Positions 27,774 to 37,124 of a DNA stretch of 64,000 bases are shown here, one piece after another. The position numbers and the translations under genes were made by a program. Source of the stretch: Indolivaga capnocytophagoides DSM 22835 (GTDB lineage: Bacteria > Bacteroidota > Bacteroidia > Bacteroidales > Dysgonomonadaceae); NCBI RefSeq assembly GCF_000426485.1, contig NZ_AUFL01000009.1, positions 124,001 through 188,000 of the forward strand, read 5' to 3'. Within the stretch, counting starts at the first letter, position 1, and each line of letters starts with the position of its first letter. The notes under the pieces are model-generated. The model saw only the letters and a program-made list of their open reading frames with translations, had not been told where the DNA came from and did no database searches.

Positions 27774-30269
27774 TCATTTTTTGTTATATTTATCATCCAA
27801 CATTTTGATAAAATAGCCGCCGACAACAGAACGAGCCTGAAATCCTCTTTGATTAGGAGCATCTGTAAACACCCAATCCGACATAGGTACACGGTCTTTT
27901 GTTTCGTTCATAAATAAATGGATGGGAGCAATGAACTTTTCGAATGTAGCCTTATCATCAGCTAGTGTGGCAGTCCAGATAATCCAGTCTGTTTTTGTAT
28001 ATAACTCACGATTATCCAGAGGAAGACCATATTTGTTTTGTTTGGTTAGATAATATGCAATTTCGGTAGATGCAATCTTCGGATCGAAAATTCCCATTTT
28101 TAGGATCTTATCCCATACAAGGTTATATTTCTGACTCCATGTTCCGGATTTATCAAATGTAAGTTTGTAATGATCGCCGTCATTTGCCATTTTTTCCCAT
28201 TCTCCGGCCATTTGTTTTGCTGCAGTAATGTATTTTTCACCAGTGGCATTATCTCCTAACATTTTAGCCAGTTCACCGTAAGATGCGATTCCAAGAATTG
28301 CTTTCACCGACAAATTGGCATTGTGGGCAAAGTGTCCGGCAAAATCATCTGTACATAATTGGTTCTCGGGATCAAGTCCATTCTCTACCAGGTAATCAGC
28401 CCAAACGGTTAATACTTTCCAGTGTTTTTTCGCATATTCGGCATTACCTTCTACTTCAGCGATTGCCCTTGTCAGGATCAGCATGTTACCCGATTCTTCC
28501 ACAGGCATATCACCACCGTAAGTTTGCCCGTTGGCCAAAGGATATGTACCAACATCGTGTGCTGCGAATGGTTTTGTCCATTTGCCGCTTTCGCTGTAAT
28601 ATAAGATATGGTTCATCAACCCTTTAACCAAGTCTACATTATAAAGAAGGAACATAGGGGCAGAAGGATAGGTTATATCTACCGTACCGATAGACCCGTT
28701 GCTGAAGTTTTCTTTCGATAAGAATAACAGGTCTCCATTAGGAGCTTCAACCAATTTATGAGCTGCTATCGCCTGACGATAAGCCAAGGCGCATAATTCG
28801 GCATAATCTTTTCCGCCCGAAACTGAAGCAGTCTCCATCAACTCTTTATCAAATTTATAAGCTTTATCAATCAGGCTGTCGTATTCTTTATTCGCTTTTA
28901 CAAACTGAGAAACAATTGTCTGGTCATTTTTACGATTCCAGTAAGGGCGTAGGTTCTCATTAAAGTATTGGATAGAGTAAATATCATCGTAACCAAGCAT
29001 TATCTTACCGCTTTCCGACCCTACTTTTCCTAGTTTTCTTACTAGAGCCAAATAGTCGTATACCTTAGTAGATTGGGTTTTCTCTCCAAATTTATTATTC
29101 ACGAATTTATCTCTCAAAGCCGAATTCTCTCCTATATTAACCAATGAGTTCTTCTCGTCTGCAACCATATAAAAATATCCCCAGTCTATTCTAACATCGT
29201 CTCCCGATTTTGCTAATATATTCTGACTTTTTGTTCCCGTTTTCAAGAATACAAGATTATCGGAATTTCCAATTTCACTTTGTGTTTCCTGATGGGGTTT
29301 ATCCACCGCCCACAATGGAGATGCTTCGAAATAAAGTTCGATATCGTGTTTCTTTCCGTCATTCGAAACGATGTCGTATGTGATGTAGTTTACAGGACGC
29401 GAAAGAAGATCTAGATCATCCGTAAATAAAGGAGCAGTAAATGTCAGGCGGAGATCAACATTTCCACAGGCAAATACATAATGAGTCTGTGTTGCCTGCA
29501 CATCAGCCGATTTCTGAACTGCTGTCTTTTCAAAATACTTTTTAGTATCTTTTTCTGTTTGCAGTCCAAAATCAAGCAGCCCGTTTCCTACTCTGTTATG
29601 ACAGAATGCTGCAATCGTAACGGTTTTTCCGGCAGTAAACCCCTTAGTCAACGTTTCAGGCAGCTGAAGTATAGCGTTTTTCTTGCAAGTATTGCCGCTA
29701 TTAATAACCTCCTGTCCATCCACATATATAATTACATCATCATCATGCGAATATTCCAGGAATACATTTTTGCTCGAAAAATCTTTATCCAACTTAATAG
29801 TTCTGCGTACCCAAATAAATTCGGTATCCCAGTTAGTCTTAGCCGTGGGCTCATTTACAGTAGTTCCGAATGCCGCAGCTCCGGTCTGCCATTTTGTATG
29901 ATCAAAATCTGGTTTCATCCAGTTATCGGCAGGTTTCTGAGTTGTATATGCACCCGTCCAGGTTCCTTGCTCACCCGTAACGGCTATCGGCTCATACTGA
30001 ACATCTTCTATACCCATAAAACGATATAGTTCCCCATCGACTTTAGCAACCCCTATCAGTGGAAAATCTTTCCCTGTCCAGTGCTTTACATTACTATCAT
30101 ATAGGTTATCAGTCGTAGACCAAGCACTTGTATAAGGATCTATTGTAATCAGAGGATACGCCGGAGGACGCATTCCGCTCGATACAATATCGTGTTCTAT
30201 TGTTTTATTGGTATTGCATCCAAACAATAGTAAACACCCCGAAAGCATAAATAATAAATGTTTTTTCAT
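27774..30269 (-). CDS. DUF4965/DUF1793 glutaminase-A-like protein with inserted jelly-roll domain
   Basis: An 831-residue lipoprotein (LLFGC, Cys18). The opening RPPAYPLITIDPYTSAWS is typical of the DUF4964/DUF4965 family, often named glutaminase A after fungal GtaA. A galactose-binding-like insert (about 85-245, with FIWVRRTIKLDKDF and YVDGQEVINSG) follows, then a DUF5127-type beta domain (about 260-400) and a C-terminal six-hairpin, (alpha/alpha)-barrel-like domain (DUF1793, about 480-830, with MPVEESGNMLILTRAIAEVE and KYNLVWDKILKM). The barrel resembles those of glycosidases. In an operon with GH125 and GH76, a glycan-directed activity is plausible, but the reaction is unknown. Confidence 0.8.
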   Translation of the reverse strand: MKKHLLFMLSGCLLLFGCNTNKTIEHDIVSSGMRPPAYPLITIDPYTSAWSTTDNLYDSNVKHWTGKDFPLIGVAKVDGELYRFMGIEDVQYEPIAVTGEQGTWTGAYTTQKPADNWMKPDFDHTKWQTGAAAFGTTVNEPTAKTNWDTEFIWVRRTIKLDKDFSSKNVFLEYSHDDDVIIYVDGQEVINSGNTCKKNAILQLPETLTKGFTAGKTVTIAAFCHNRVGNGLLDFGLQTEKDTKKYFEKTAVQKSADVQATQTHYVFACGNVDLRLTFTAPLFTDDLDLLSRPVNYITYDIVSNDGKKHDIELYFEASPLWAVDKPHQETQSEIGNSDNLVFLKTGTKSQNILAKSGDDVRIDWGYFYMVADEKNSLVNIGENSALRDKFVNNKFGEKTQSTKVYDYLALVRKLGKVGSESGKIMLGYDDIYSIQYFNENLRPYWNRKNDQTIVSQFVKANKEYDSLIDKAYKFDKELMETASVSGGKDYAELCALAYRQAIAAHKLVEAPNGDLLFLSKENFSNGSIGTVDITYPSAPMFLLYNVDLVKGLMNHILYYSESGKWTKPFAAHDVGTYPLANGQTYGGDMPVEESGNMLILTRAIAEVEGNAEYAKKHWKVLTVWADYLVENGLDPENQLCTDDFAGHFAHNANLSVKAILGIASYGELAKMLGDNATGEKYITAAKQMAGEWEKMANDGDHYKLTFDKSGTWSQKYNLVWDKILKMGIFDPKIASTEIAYYLTKQNKYGLPLDNRELYTKTDWIIWTATLADDKATFEKFIAPIHLFMNETKDRVPMSDWVFTDAPNQRGFQARSVVGGYFIKMLDDKYNKK

Positions 30270-30288
30270 TTTGTAATAGTTATTTAGG

Positions 30289-31746
30289 TTATTGAATACT
30301 GTTTAAGATATCCAGTTTATTATCATTGACCAGTTTTACAATTAATTCGCCAAATAAAGTGTTCTGCCAGGCAAACCACGCCCGTGTAAAATCGTACTGA
30401 TCATTCACATTAAAAGATTCGTGCATAAATCCGGTTCCGGCATCGGTATTCATCAGAAGTTCTACACACCATTTTATCTCTGCATCATCGGTACTTGTAA
30501 AAGCTTTCATCATTATACTCATAGGCCATGCCATATCATAACCGACATGAGGTCCACCGATACCTTCACCAGCCGTACCTTTAAAAAAGTAAGGATTATC
30601 TTCGCTCCAGACAAAACGGCGTGTATTCTGATAAACAGGGTCATTTACAGCTATATCCCCCAAATATGGCATTGCCAGCAAACTGGGGACATTAGCATCA
30701 TCCATCAACAAGTGATTACCGAAACCATCCACTTCAAAAGCATAGATCGTTCCGTATTTAGGATGCTCATAGGTCGCATGTTCTTTTAAGGCTGATTCTA
30801 CTTCATTTGCAAGATCAGTACATTCCTGAGCTAACTTTGTATCTTTATTTACCTTAGTCAGTATTTCGGCTGCTTTCCTCAACGAACTGACTGCAAAAAA
30901 GTTAGAAGGAACAAGAAATTGCAGGGTAGTAGCATCATCCGAAGGGCGGAACGACGATACTATAAGTCCGACCGGTTTTATGGGAGCACCTTTTCCATCG
31001 TTGCTCAATGTATCCAACTGACGTTCGCTCTTTCTTTGAAATGTATAAGGCCCTACTCCATCTTTACGCTGCTGTTCTTTCAGAGTAGTAATGATGCAAG
31101 TGATTGCCTGTAGCCATTCTTCCTGAAAAACTCCGGAATCACCCGTTACTTTCCAATACTGATATGCCAAACGTATAGGATAACAATGAGAGTCGATTTC
31201 CCATTTGCGCTCATGTACACCGGGCTTCATATCTGTGATATCATCTTTCCAATGACCTACCTCATTTGTATCGGTATAAAAGGCATTCGCATAAGGATCT
31301 AAAATAATACTGTTGAACTGACGAAGAATAGTACCTTCCAACATTTTTTTCAGTTCCTTATCTTTATTCGCCAGATGCACGTAAGGCCATACCTGAGCTC
31401 CCGAATCGCGCAGCCACATAGCATGAATATCACCTGTGTAGACACTTGTATCGGGCTTTCCGTTCTTCATCTCGAAACGGACAGTTGTATCCAGCGTATT
31501 CGGATAACAATTTTCGAACATCCACGCCAATTTCGGATTTTTCAGAAGTTTCTTTATCCGCTGTAATTCATTTTCAATCGCTTTCGATTTAAATAATCTT
31601 TCGGATTCCTGCGGACGCCGACTGATATACTGATCGGCTTTCACTACGGTATTATCCAATGGTAAACTGAAATCAATCGTTTCCCATGCTTTTATCTCCA
31701 TCTGCGAAAGAAACAATGCCGTGCCAAGTATTATTATTTTTTTCAT
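30289..31746 (-). CDS. GH125 exo-alpha-1,6-mannosidase
   Basis: A 485-residue (alpha/alpha)6 inverting enzyme with a signal peptide (MKKIIILGTALFLSQMEIKA). GH125 signatures: YTGDIHAMWLRDSGAQVWPY (about 103-122), ERKWEIDSHCYP (about 179-190), KGTAGEGIGGPHVGYDMAWP (about 395-414) and the near C-terminal GTGFMHESFN. By family knowledge it removes non-reducing terminal alpha-1,6-mannose once side chains are cleared, so it works behind the GH76 endo-enzyme and the GH92s. The start codon is followed by a clear signal sequence and preceded by intercistronic repeat A. Confidence 0.94.
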   Translation of the reverse strand: MKKIIILGTALFLSQMEIKAWETIDFSLPLDNTVVKADQYISRRPQESERLFKSKAIENELQRIKKLLKNPKLAWMFENCYPNTLDTTVRFEMKNGKPDTSVYTGDIHAMWLRDSGAQVWPYVHLANKDKELKKMLEGTILRQFNSIILDPYANAFYTDTNEVGHWKDDITDMKPGVHERKWEIDSHCYPIRLAYQYWKVTGDSGVFQEEWLQAITCIITTLKEQQRKDGVGPYTFQRKSERQLDTLSNDGKGAPIKPVGLIVSSFRPSDDATTLQFLVPSNFFAVSSLRKAAEILTKVNKDTKLAQECTDLANEVESALKEHATYEHPKYGTIYAFEVDGFGNHLLMDDANVPSLLAMPYLGDIAVNDPVYQNTRRFVWSEDNPYFFKGTAGEGIGGPHVGYDMAWPMSIMMKAFTSTDDAEIKWCVELLMNTDAGTGFMHESFNVNDQYDFTRAWFAWQNTLFGELIVKLVNDNKLDILNSIQ

Positions 31747-31779
31747 GGATTTTAAGTATTGGTTAGTTACTTCTTATTC

Positions 31780-31860
31780 AAGGTCACAGACCTGCTTGTT
31801 ACTTTGGATGAATAACAATCTGAGCCTGTTATAACTTAAAATAGATCATTAAAGACCTTC
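31780..31860 (-). repeat. Intercistronic repeat A, copy 3
   Basis: It fills the gap between the GH92 stop and the GH125 start. In gene direction it reads from GTCTTTAATGAT through GTTATAACAGGCTCAGATT and CCAAAGTAACAAG to the palindrome AGGTCTGTGACCT (31781-31793), 34 bases before the GH125 ATG. Confidence 0.75.
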
Positions 31861-34177
31861 ATTTACGTATCTTATTCCAAAGTTTAGGGTTATTTTGTTT
31901 CAATTCAGTAGAGAAAGAATAAGGCAAATCCGCCTCTTTTGTCCCTCTTGTTTTGTTCGGTTTATCAGACATTCTGAAACGGATATCAGCACCATCCATC
32001 AACTGTTTATGTGTCAAGTAATTTTTAGTGTAATCCATCCCATTTACCGACATAGCATCGACATATCTGTTATTCGAACCGTTTCCCTCTGAAGTTATAA
32101 CGACTTGTTTTCCATTCTCAAGGCTGATAGTCGCCTTCTTAAATAACGGAGAGCCTAAGATATACTGATCCGTTCCCGGAGCTACCGTATACATACCCAA
32201 TGCTGAGAACACATACCAAGCCGATGTTTGACCATTATCTTCATCACCGCAATAACCATCGGGAGTCGGAGTATATAATTTACGCATTACCTCACGAGTC
32301 CAGTATTGAGATTTCCATGGTTCACCCGAATAATTATATAAATAGATCATATGCTGTATAGGCTGATTACCATGTGCATAATTACCCATATTCATGATTT
32401 GCATTTCACGGATTTCATGGATAACACCACCGTAATAACTGTCATCGAACAATGGCGGTACATTAAAAACAGAATCCATCATGATATTAAACCCTTCTTT
32501 TCCACCCATCAAATCTATCAGTCCCTGCGGATCATGAAAAACAGACCATGTATAATGCCAGCTGTTTCCTTCAGTAAAGGCATCTCCCCATTTCAAAGGA
32601 TTGAATGGCGATTGAAAAGTTCCATCCTGATTCTTCCCTCTCATTAATTTGTGAGACGGATCGAAAAGATTGCGGTAGTTCATCGCACGCTTTGCGAATA
32701 TTTCTATATCCTTTGCAGGTTTACCTAATGCTAAGCCTAATTTATATATTGTCCAGTCGTCATATGCATATTCCAATGTACGAGCAGCATTTTCGTTTAT
32801 CTTCACATCGTAAGGAACATACCCTAACTTATTGTAATACTCATATCCTAAACGCCCGGTAGACTTTATCTGAGGATGTACACTATTAGCACCGCTTACA
32901 ATAGCAGCCCATAAAGTTTCAATATCATATCCTCTTAACCCTTTCAGGTAAGCATCCGCAACAACCGAGGCCGAATTATTACCAACCATACAATCTCGAT
33001 GACCGGGACTTGCCCATTCCGGTAAAAATCCGCTTTCTTTATAAGTATTAACCAATCCGGCCTGCATTTTTTCGTTCATTGAAGGGTACATCAGATTCAG
33101 GAACGGGAATAAGCAACGGAATGTATCCCAAAAGCCGGTATCTGTAAACATATATCCGGGTAAAACCTGTCCGTTGTAAGGACTGTAATGTACTATCTCT
33201 CCGGCTGCATTATGTTCAAAAAAGCTACGGGGAAACAGGACTGAACGATATAGGCAAGAATAAAATGTGCGGATGTTATCTACGTTCTCATCTTCTATTT
33301 TGATCTTTCCTAATACTTCATTCCATACTTTCCGTCCGTTTGCAGCAACGTCATCAAAGCTTTGTCCCTGTACTTCTTTAAGATTAAGTTCGGCTTGATC
33401 GTAACTGATGAATGACGATGCTACTTTCGCATGTACGATTTCTCCTTTTTCTGTCGAAAAGCCGATAATTCCACCGGCATGATCACTTTGTGATTCGGTT
33501 TTATTCTGGCTGATATTTCCATCCGCAACAGAAGCCGTATAAGTAAACGGTTTATCAAATACTATAACAAAGTAATTTTTGAAATTATCGGGTACACCGC
33601 CACTGTTTTTTGTGGTATAACCAATGATCTTATTTTCTGATGGAACAATCTTTATATATGAACCTTTATCAAAGGCATCTACTATTACATATGAGTTTTC
33701 GCTTTTAGGGAACGTAAAGCGGAATACGGCAGCACGTTCGGTCGGAGTTATTTCGGTCACAACATCATGATCCGCCAAGTACACCTGATAATAATACGGT
33801 TTTACGATTTCAGCTTTATGAGAAAACCAACTGCTTCGCTGGTCCTGATCAAATACAACCTTACCCGTTATCGGCATAATAGCAAATTGACCATAATCGT
33901 TGATCCATGGACTGGGCTGATGGGTTTGTTTAAATCCTCTGATCTTATCGGAATCATAAGTATAAGCCCATCCGTCTCCCATCTTTCCGGTTTGAGGCAT
34001 CCAGAAATTCATCCCCCAAGGCAAAGCGATGGCTGGATAAGTATTTCCTGTCGAAAGCGCATGCTTCGACTGAGTACCCATCAATGGATTTACATAATCA
34101 ACAGGAGGCAGATTAGTCTGAGCATTCAGATAAAAAGTCAGAAATGCCGTGAATAGAAAAATGAATTGTTTCTTCAT
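31859..34177 (-). CDS. GH92 alpha-mannosidase, GNQP variant (PUL 2)
   Basis: A 772-residue secreted GH92 (signal peptide ending YLNAQ, 20). N-terminal domain VDYVNPLMGTQSKHALSTGN; catalytic domain with EGNSWHYTW (E536), HGNQPIQHM (about 602-610) and GDEDNGQTSAWY (D645, D647). The glutamate of the usual HGNEP is glutamine here (Q605). I recall that this exchange accompanies tolerance of phosphate at the +1 sugar in a described mannose-phosphate-active GH92, so the substrate may differ from that of the GNEP enzymes. First gene of PUL 2, divergent from the regulator at 34537. A close paralogue is at 48043-50343. Confidence 0.93.
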   Translation of the reverse strand: MKKQFIFLFTAFLTFYLNAQTNLPPVDYVNPLMGTQSKHALSTGNTYPAIALPWGMNFWMPQTGKMGDGWAYTYDSDKIRGFKQTHQPSPWINDYGQFAIMPITGKVVFDQDQRSSWFSHKAEIVKPYYYQVYLADHDVVTEITPTERAAVFRFTFPKSENSYVIVDAFDKGSYIKIVPSENKIIGYTTKNSGGVPDNFKNYFVIVFDKPFTYTASVADGNISQNKTESQSDHAGGIIGFSTEKGEIVHAKVASSFISYDQAELNLKEVQGQSFDDVAANGRKVWNEVLGKIKIEDENVDNIRTFYSCLYRSVLFPRSFFEHNAAGEIVHYSPYNGQVLPGYMFTDTGFWDTFRCLFPFLNLMYPSMNEKMQAGLVNTYKESGFLPEWASPGHRDCMVGNNSASVVADAYLKGLRGYDIETLWAAIVSGANSVHPQIKSTGRLGYEYYNKLGYVPYDVKINENAARTLEYAYDDWTIYKLGLALGKPAKDIEIFAKRAMNYRNLFDPSHKLMRGKNQDGTFQSPFNPLKWGDAFTEGNSWHYTWSVFHDPQGLIDLMGGKEGFNIMMDSVFNVPPLFDDSYYGGVIHEIREMQIMNMGNYAHGNQPIQHMIYLYNYSGEPWKSQYWTREVMRKLYTPTPDGYCGDEDNGQTSAWYVFSALGMYTVAPGTDQYILGSPLFKKATISLENGKQVVITSEGNGSNNRYVDAMSVNGMDYTKNYLTHKQLMDGADIRFRMSDKPNKTRGTKEADLPYSFSTELKQNNPKLWNKIRK

Positions 34178-34336
34178 TATGTGTTTTATTTATAATATAA
34201 ATGATATTCAGTATTCAGGGTTACTACAAAAATGCGCAATTATAAGGTCAACAGGCTTCTTATCTTGTCAGAAATAATATATGTCCTCGGTCAAGATATT
34301 AGATCGCAATATATTAAGGCCGGACTTTTATATATG

Positions 34337-34344
34337 CAAAAATA
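34337..34344 (-). promoter_or_regulatory. Candidate -7 box for the PUL 2 operon
   Basis: CAAAAATA on the plus strand is TATTTTTG on the minus strand, matching the Bacteroidetes -7 consensus TAnnTTTG. No TTTG is seen at the -33 distance; instead the heptamer array covers that region, as expected for an activator-dependent promoter. This would give a leader of about 150 bases before the GH92 ATG. Confidence 0.4.
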
Positions 34345-34353
34345 GTTCCATAT

Positions 34354-34395
34354 GATTAATCGAAGGGTTAATATAGGGGTTAATGACCAGTTAAT
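34354..34395 (-). promoter_or_regulatory. Phased four-copy heptamer array, candidate operator
   Basis: GATTAAT (34354), GGTTAAT (34366), GGTTAAT (34378) and AGTTAAT (34389) repeat every 12, 12 and 11 bases, about one helical turn. It lies between the PUL 2 promoter candidate and the regulator gene. Direct repeats at this spacing suit winged-helix activators of the OmpR/SARP type, which the neighbouring gene appears to encode. Confidence 0.55.
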
Positions 34396-34503
34396 ATTTA
34401 ATCTTAAACCGAATTATTTCATTAACCTTGACACTTTTTCACATTTATAAAGATTACAATAAGCTTATCGAGTTCTTTATTGATTTTTCTTTTTATAATT
34501 TAT

Positions 34504-34511
34504 TATATTTG
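34504..34511 (+). promoter_or_regulatory. Candidate -7 box for the regulator gene
   Basis: TATATTTG is a full match to TAnnTTTG and lies 25 bases before the ATG at 34537. The -33 region has only a weak TTTATTG. Confidence 0.5.
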
Positions 34512-34536
34512 TTGTATCTACATTTACCATGACCTT

Positions 34537-37050
34537 ATGAGAAGACAATATATATTATTCCTTCTAGTTTTTTTAGCAATCACACACTACAATGCTAGAT
34601 CTCAAGGATTAAAATTTAAAGGAAACAGCTATCTTATTCAAGAGCGGACATCTTACAATGTTTTTAATAATTCGTCTCCTGTTTTTAAAGATTTCCTGAC
34701 CATAGATTTCGATATTTTATGTGATACACTACCGCAAGTGGGTTATTTATTCAGGATCAAAACACAGAATCCTGATCTTACATTCAATCTGGCTTATGAT
34801 TCACAGGGAAATAATATAGCTTACCATCTCAACCTGGAAGGAAAAAGCAGATTGATAACTATGTCGATCCCAAAGAAAGATTACACTTTCAGCCAATGGT
34901 CTAAATTACAACTGCACCTCGATCTGATTAACGGTCTGATCAGTTTTTCGATAGGAGACCATTCCCAAACTGAAAAATTAAACTTTCCGAAATACCTCGA
35001 AACTAAAGTTCTGTTCGGGTGCAGTGACTATTTTATAGACATACCTTCATTCTCTATCAGAAACCTGAAAATATCGGGTAAAAACGTGGCTTTCGAATAT
35101 CCTCTGAGCGAACATACCGGATCGGTTGTGTACCCATCTAAAGGAGATATTAACGGACACATCAATAATCCGATATGGCTGATAAATGATGCCTACTATT
35201 GGAAATACACCGGACAGCAAACGTCCAAAAAGGTTGCCGGATTTAATTTCAACCAAGATAAACAGGAAATATATTACTTCAATCAGGATTCGCTAATCCT
35301 GTATAATATGATAAATGGAAAAATCAGTACGATAAAATACAAAAACGAATGTCCTATTGATTTTAGGCTTGGAGATAATTTTCTGAATCCGTCGAATAAT
35401 AGTATGATTGTTTACGAAACTTACAAAACCCTTAGTAAGGATGTGATGATGGCCGAATATAATTTCGACAACAAAACATGGTCTGTTTTAAGTAAAGATA
35501 AATTGCCCACCGAAAGACATCATCACGGACGTTTCTTCGATCAGAAAAACAGCAGGTTCATTATTTTTGGCGGCTTCGGAAATCTTTTATATACAAATGA
35601 CTTCTATAGTTTCGATCTGAACACCAAAACATGGAGCAAGCTCAATTTCAAAGGAGATATCATACATCCCCGCTACTTCTTATCGATGGGCTACCTCGAA
35701 AAAACAAACAGTCTGTACATTTTCGGAGGAATGGGCAATGAGTCTGGAGAATACAATGTAGGGCGCAAATATTTTTACGATCTGTATAAGGTCGATCTCA
35801 ATAATTATACAATTAAGAAGTTATGGGAAATAGACTGGAAGAAAGAGGATATGGTTCCCATAAAATCAATGATTATCAATGAAGAGAAACAGACATTTAT
35901 TACATTCTGTTATCCCGAACATTATTCCAATACCTTTCTGAAACTTTATGAATTTTCTTTGGAAAACGGACATTACAGTAAATTGGGAGATTCTATCCCA
36001 ATCCGTTCAGAAAAGATAGGAACTAACGCCCAACTGTTTCTTGATAAAAAATTCAGCAAACTTTATGCTGTGGTTCAAGAGTTCGACAATGACGATATAG
36101 GCTCTAAGTTTAAGTTATATACATTATCCTATCCGCCCGTGTCATTCGATTCGCTTCAGATGCCCCCCCCTTCAGGTAAATCCGGCAGGACCCTTATTTA
36201 CATCATCCCTGTTTTTATTCTGATCGTAATATTAACTTCTATAATCTACTGGAGATTCCGGAGAAGACAAGATTCAAGTGATTTACATGCATTGAGTACA
36301 TCAGACGAAAATCAGAGTTTACCGGAACAGGAAATAAAGAAAACGCCTAATACAATATTTCTATTCGGTAAATTTTCCGTTATCAATAGATCAGGTAAAG
36401 AAATAGAATACATGCTCAGCGCAAGACTAAAGCATGCCTTCTTACTGATTTTACAGCATAGTGCCAATGGTGGAATAACATCTAAAGACCTGACTGATAC
36501 GCTATGGGACGACAGAAACAACAAGAAAGCAAAGAACATCAGAGGTGTAACAATTAACGGTCTTCGAAAAGTTCTGGAAGAATTGGACGGTATTAGCCTG
36601 ATTTATGAAAAATCGACTTACCGAATTGAGATCAGCAGCAAGTGCTATTGTGATTATTTATCTTTCTTAACGATCATCAATGCAAAACAGAACCAAGATA
36701 ATTCAGTTGAGTTTATCCGCATTCTATCCAATGGCGAATTCCTGAAAAACAACGACGAACCTCTGTTCGACACGTGGAAAGCCCTCGTTGAAGATAAACT
36801 GGAATCGGAACTAAAACAGTCGCTCAGAAATTGTTATGAGAGAAAAAATTACCAGACAGTATCCGTTTTATCTAAAATAATATTGGATATATCCCCTTTA
36901 AGTGATTTTGCTTTATCATATTACATCAGGTCTTCGATCAAATTAAACAAAGAAAATCTGGCAGAAGAAAGATATCAGAAATTTACCAATACATACAAGC
37001 AAATGATGGGCGAAGACTACAAAACGCCATACGAAAAATTCATACGGTAG
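34537..37050 (+). CDS. Membrane-spanning one-component regulator: LamG-like and Kelch sensor, TM, winged helix, BTAD-like tail
   Basis: 837 residues from the ATG at 34537, which opens a signal peptide (MRRQYILFLLVFLAITHYNA); the longer frame uses a TTG inside the promoter region. Residues about 25-225 look like a jelly roll. Residues about 230-520 are a Kelch-type propeller (FIIFGGFGN, LYIFGGMGN). A single membrane span lies at about 552-574 (IYIIPVFILIVILTSIIYW). Residues about 605-710 form a winged-helix domain (LFGKFSVINRSGKEI, LTDTLWDDRNNKKAKNIRG, VTINGLRKVLEEL), followed by a helical BTAD-like end (about 715-837). This implies sensing glycan in the periplasm and binding DNA while still in the membrane. 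It is divergent from PUL 2, its likely target. A run of eight C (36163-36170) lies just before the membrane span. Confidence 0.75.
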   Translation: MRRQYILFLLVFLAITHYNARSQGLKFKGNSYLIQERTSYNVFNNSSPVFKDFLTIDFDILCDTLPQVGYLFRIKTQNPDLTFNLAYDSQGNNIAYHLNLEGKSRLITMSIPKKDYTFSQWSKLQLHLDLINGLISFSIGDHSQTEKLNFPKYLETKVLFGCSDYFIDIPSFSIRNLKISGKNVAFEYPLSEHTGSVVYPSKGDINGHINNPIWLINDAYYWKYTGQQTSKKVAGFNFNQDKQEIYYFNQDSLILYNMINGKISTIKYKNECPIDFRLGDNFLNPSNNSMIVYETYKTLSKDVMMAEYNFDNKTWSVLSKDKLPTERHHHGRFFDQKNSRFIIFGGFGNLLYTNDFYSFDLNTKTWSKLNFKGDIIHPRYFLSMGYLEKTNSLYIFGGMGNESGEYNVGRKYFYDLYKVDLNNYTIKKLWEIDWKKEDMVPIKSMIINEEKQTFITFCYPEHYSNTFLKLYEFSLENGHYSKLGDSIPIRSEKIGTNAQLFLDKKFSKLYAVVQEFDNDDIGSKFKLYTLSYPPVSFDSLQMPPPSGKSGRTLIYIIPVFILIVILTSIIYWRFRRRQDSSDLHALSTSDENQSLPEQEIKKTPNTIFLFGKFSVINRSGKEIEYMLSARLKHAFLLILQHSANGGITSKDLTDTLWDDRNNKKAKNIRGVTINGLRKVLEELDGISLIYEKSTYRIEISSKCYCDYLSFLTIINAKQNQDNSVEFIRILSNGEFLKNNDEPLFDTWKALVEDKLESELKQSLRNCYERKNYQTVSVLSKIILDISPLSDFALSYYIRSSIKLNKENLAEERYQKFTNTYKQMMGEDYKTPYEKFIR

Positions 37051-37075
37051 TCGGAGACCTTATTTCATCTAAGAC

Positions 37076-37107
37076 CGGGCATTTGAAAAGATATAATCAA
37101 ATGCCCG
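37076..37107 (+). terminator. Rho-independent-like terminator after the regulator gene
   Basis: A perfect 10-bp stem CGGGCATTTG (37076-37085) and CAAATGCCCG (37098-37107), a 12-base loop and then TTTTCT. It lies 26 bases after the stop codon and between convergent genes, so it may serve both. Confidence 0.75.
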
Positions 37108-37124
37108 TTTTCTATTTTCACTCC

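Larger units (their letters stand above)
34178..34536. other. 359-base divergent regulatory region
   Basis: There is no gene here. It holds promoter candidates for both directions (34337-34344 minus, 34504-34511 plus), a phased array of four TTAAT-type heptamers (34354-34395) and an inverted ATTAACC (34421-34427). Confidence 0.6.

Noticed and set aside
36163-36170. The C8 run as a sequencing frameshift that breaks the regulator.
   Set aside because: The frame is continuous through the run and both halves have coherent domains, so the gene is intact as written.
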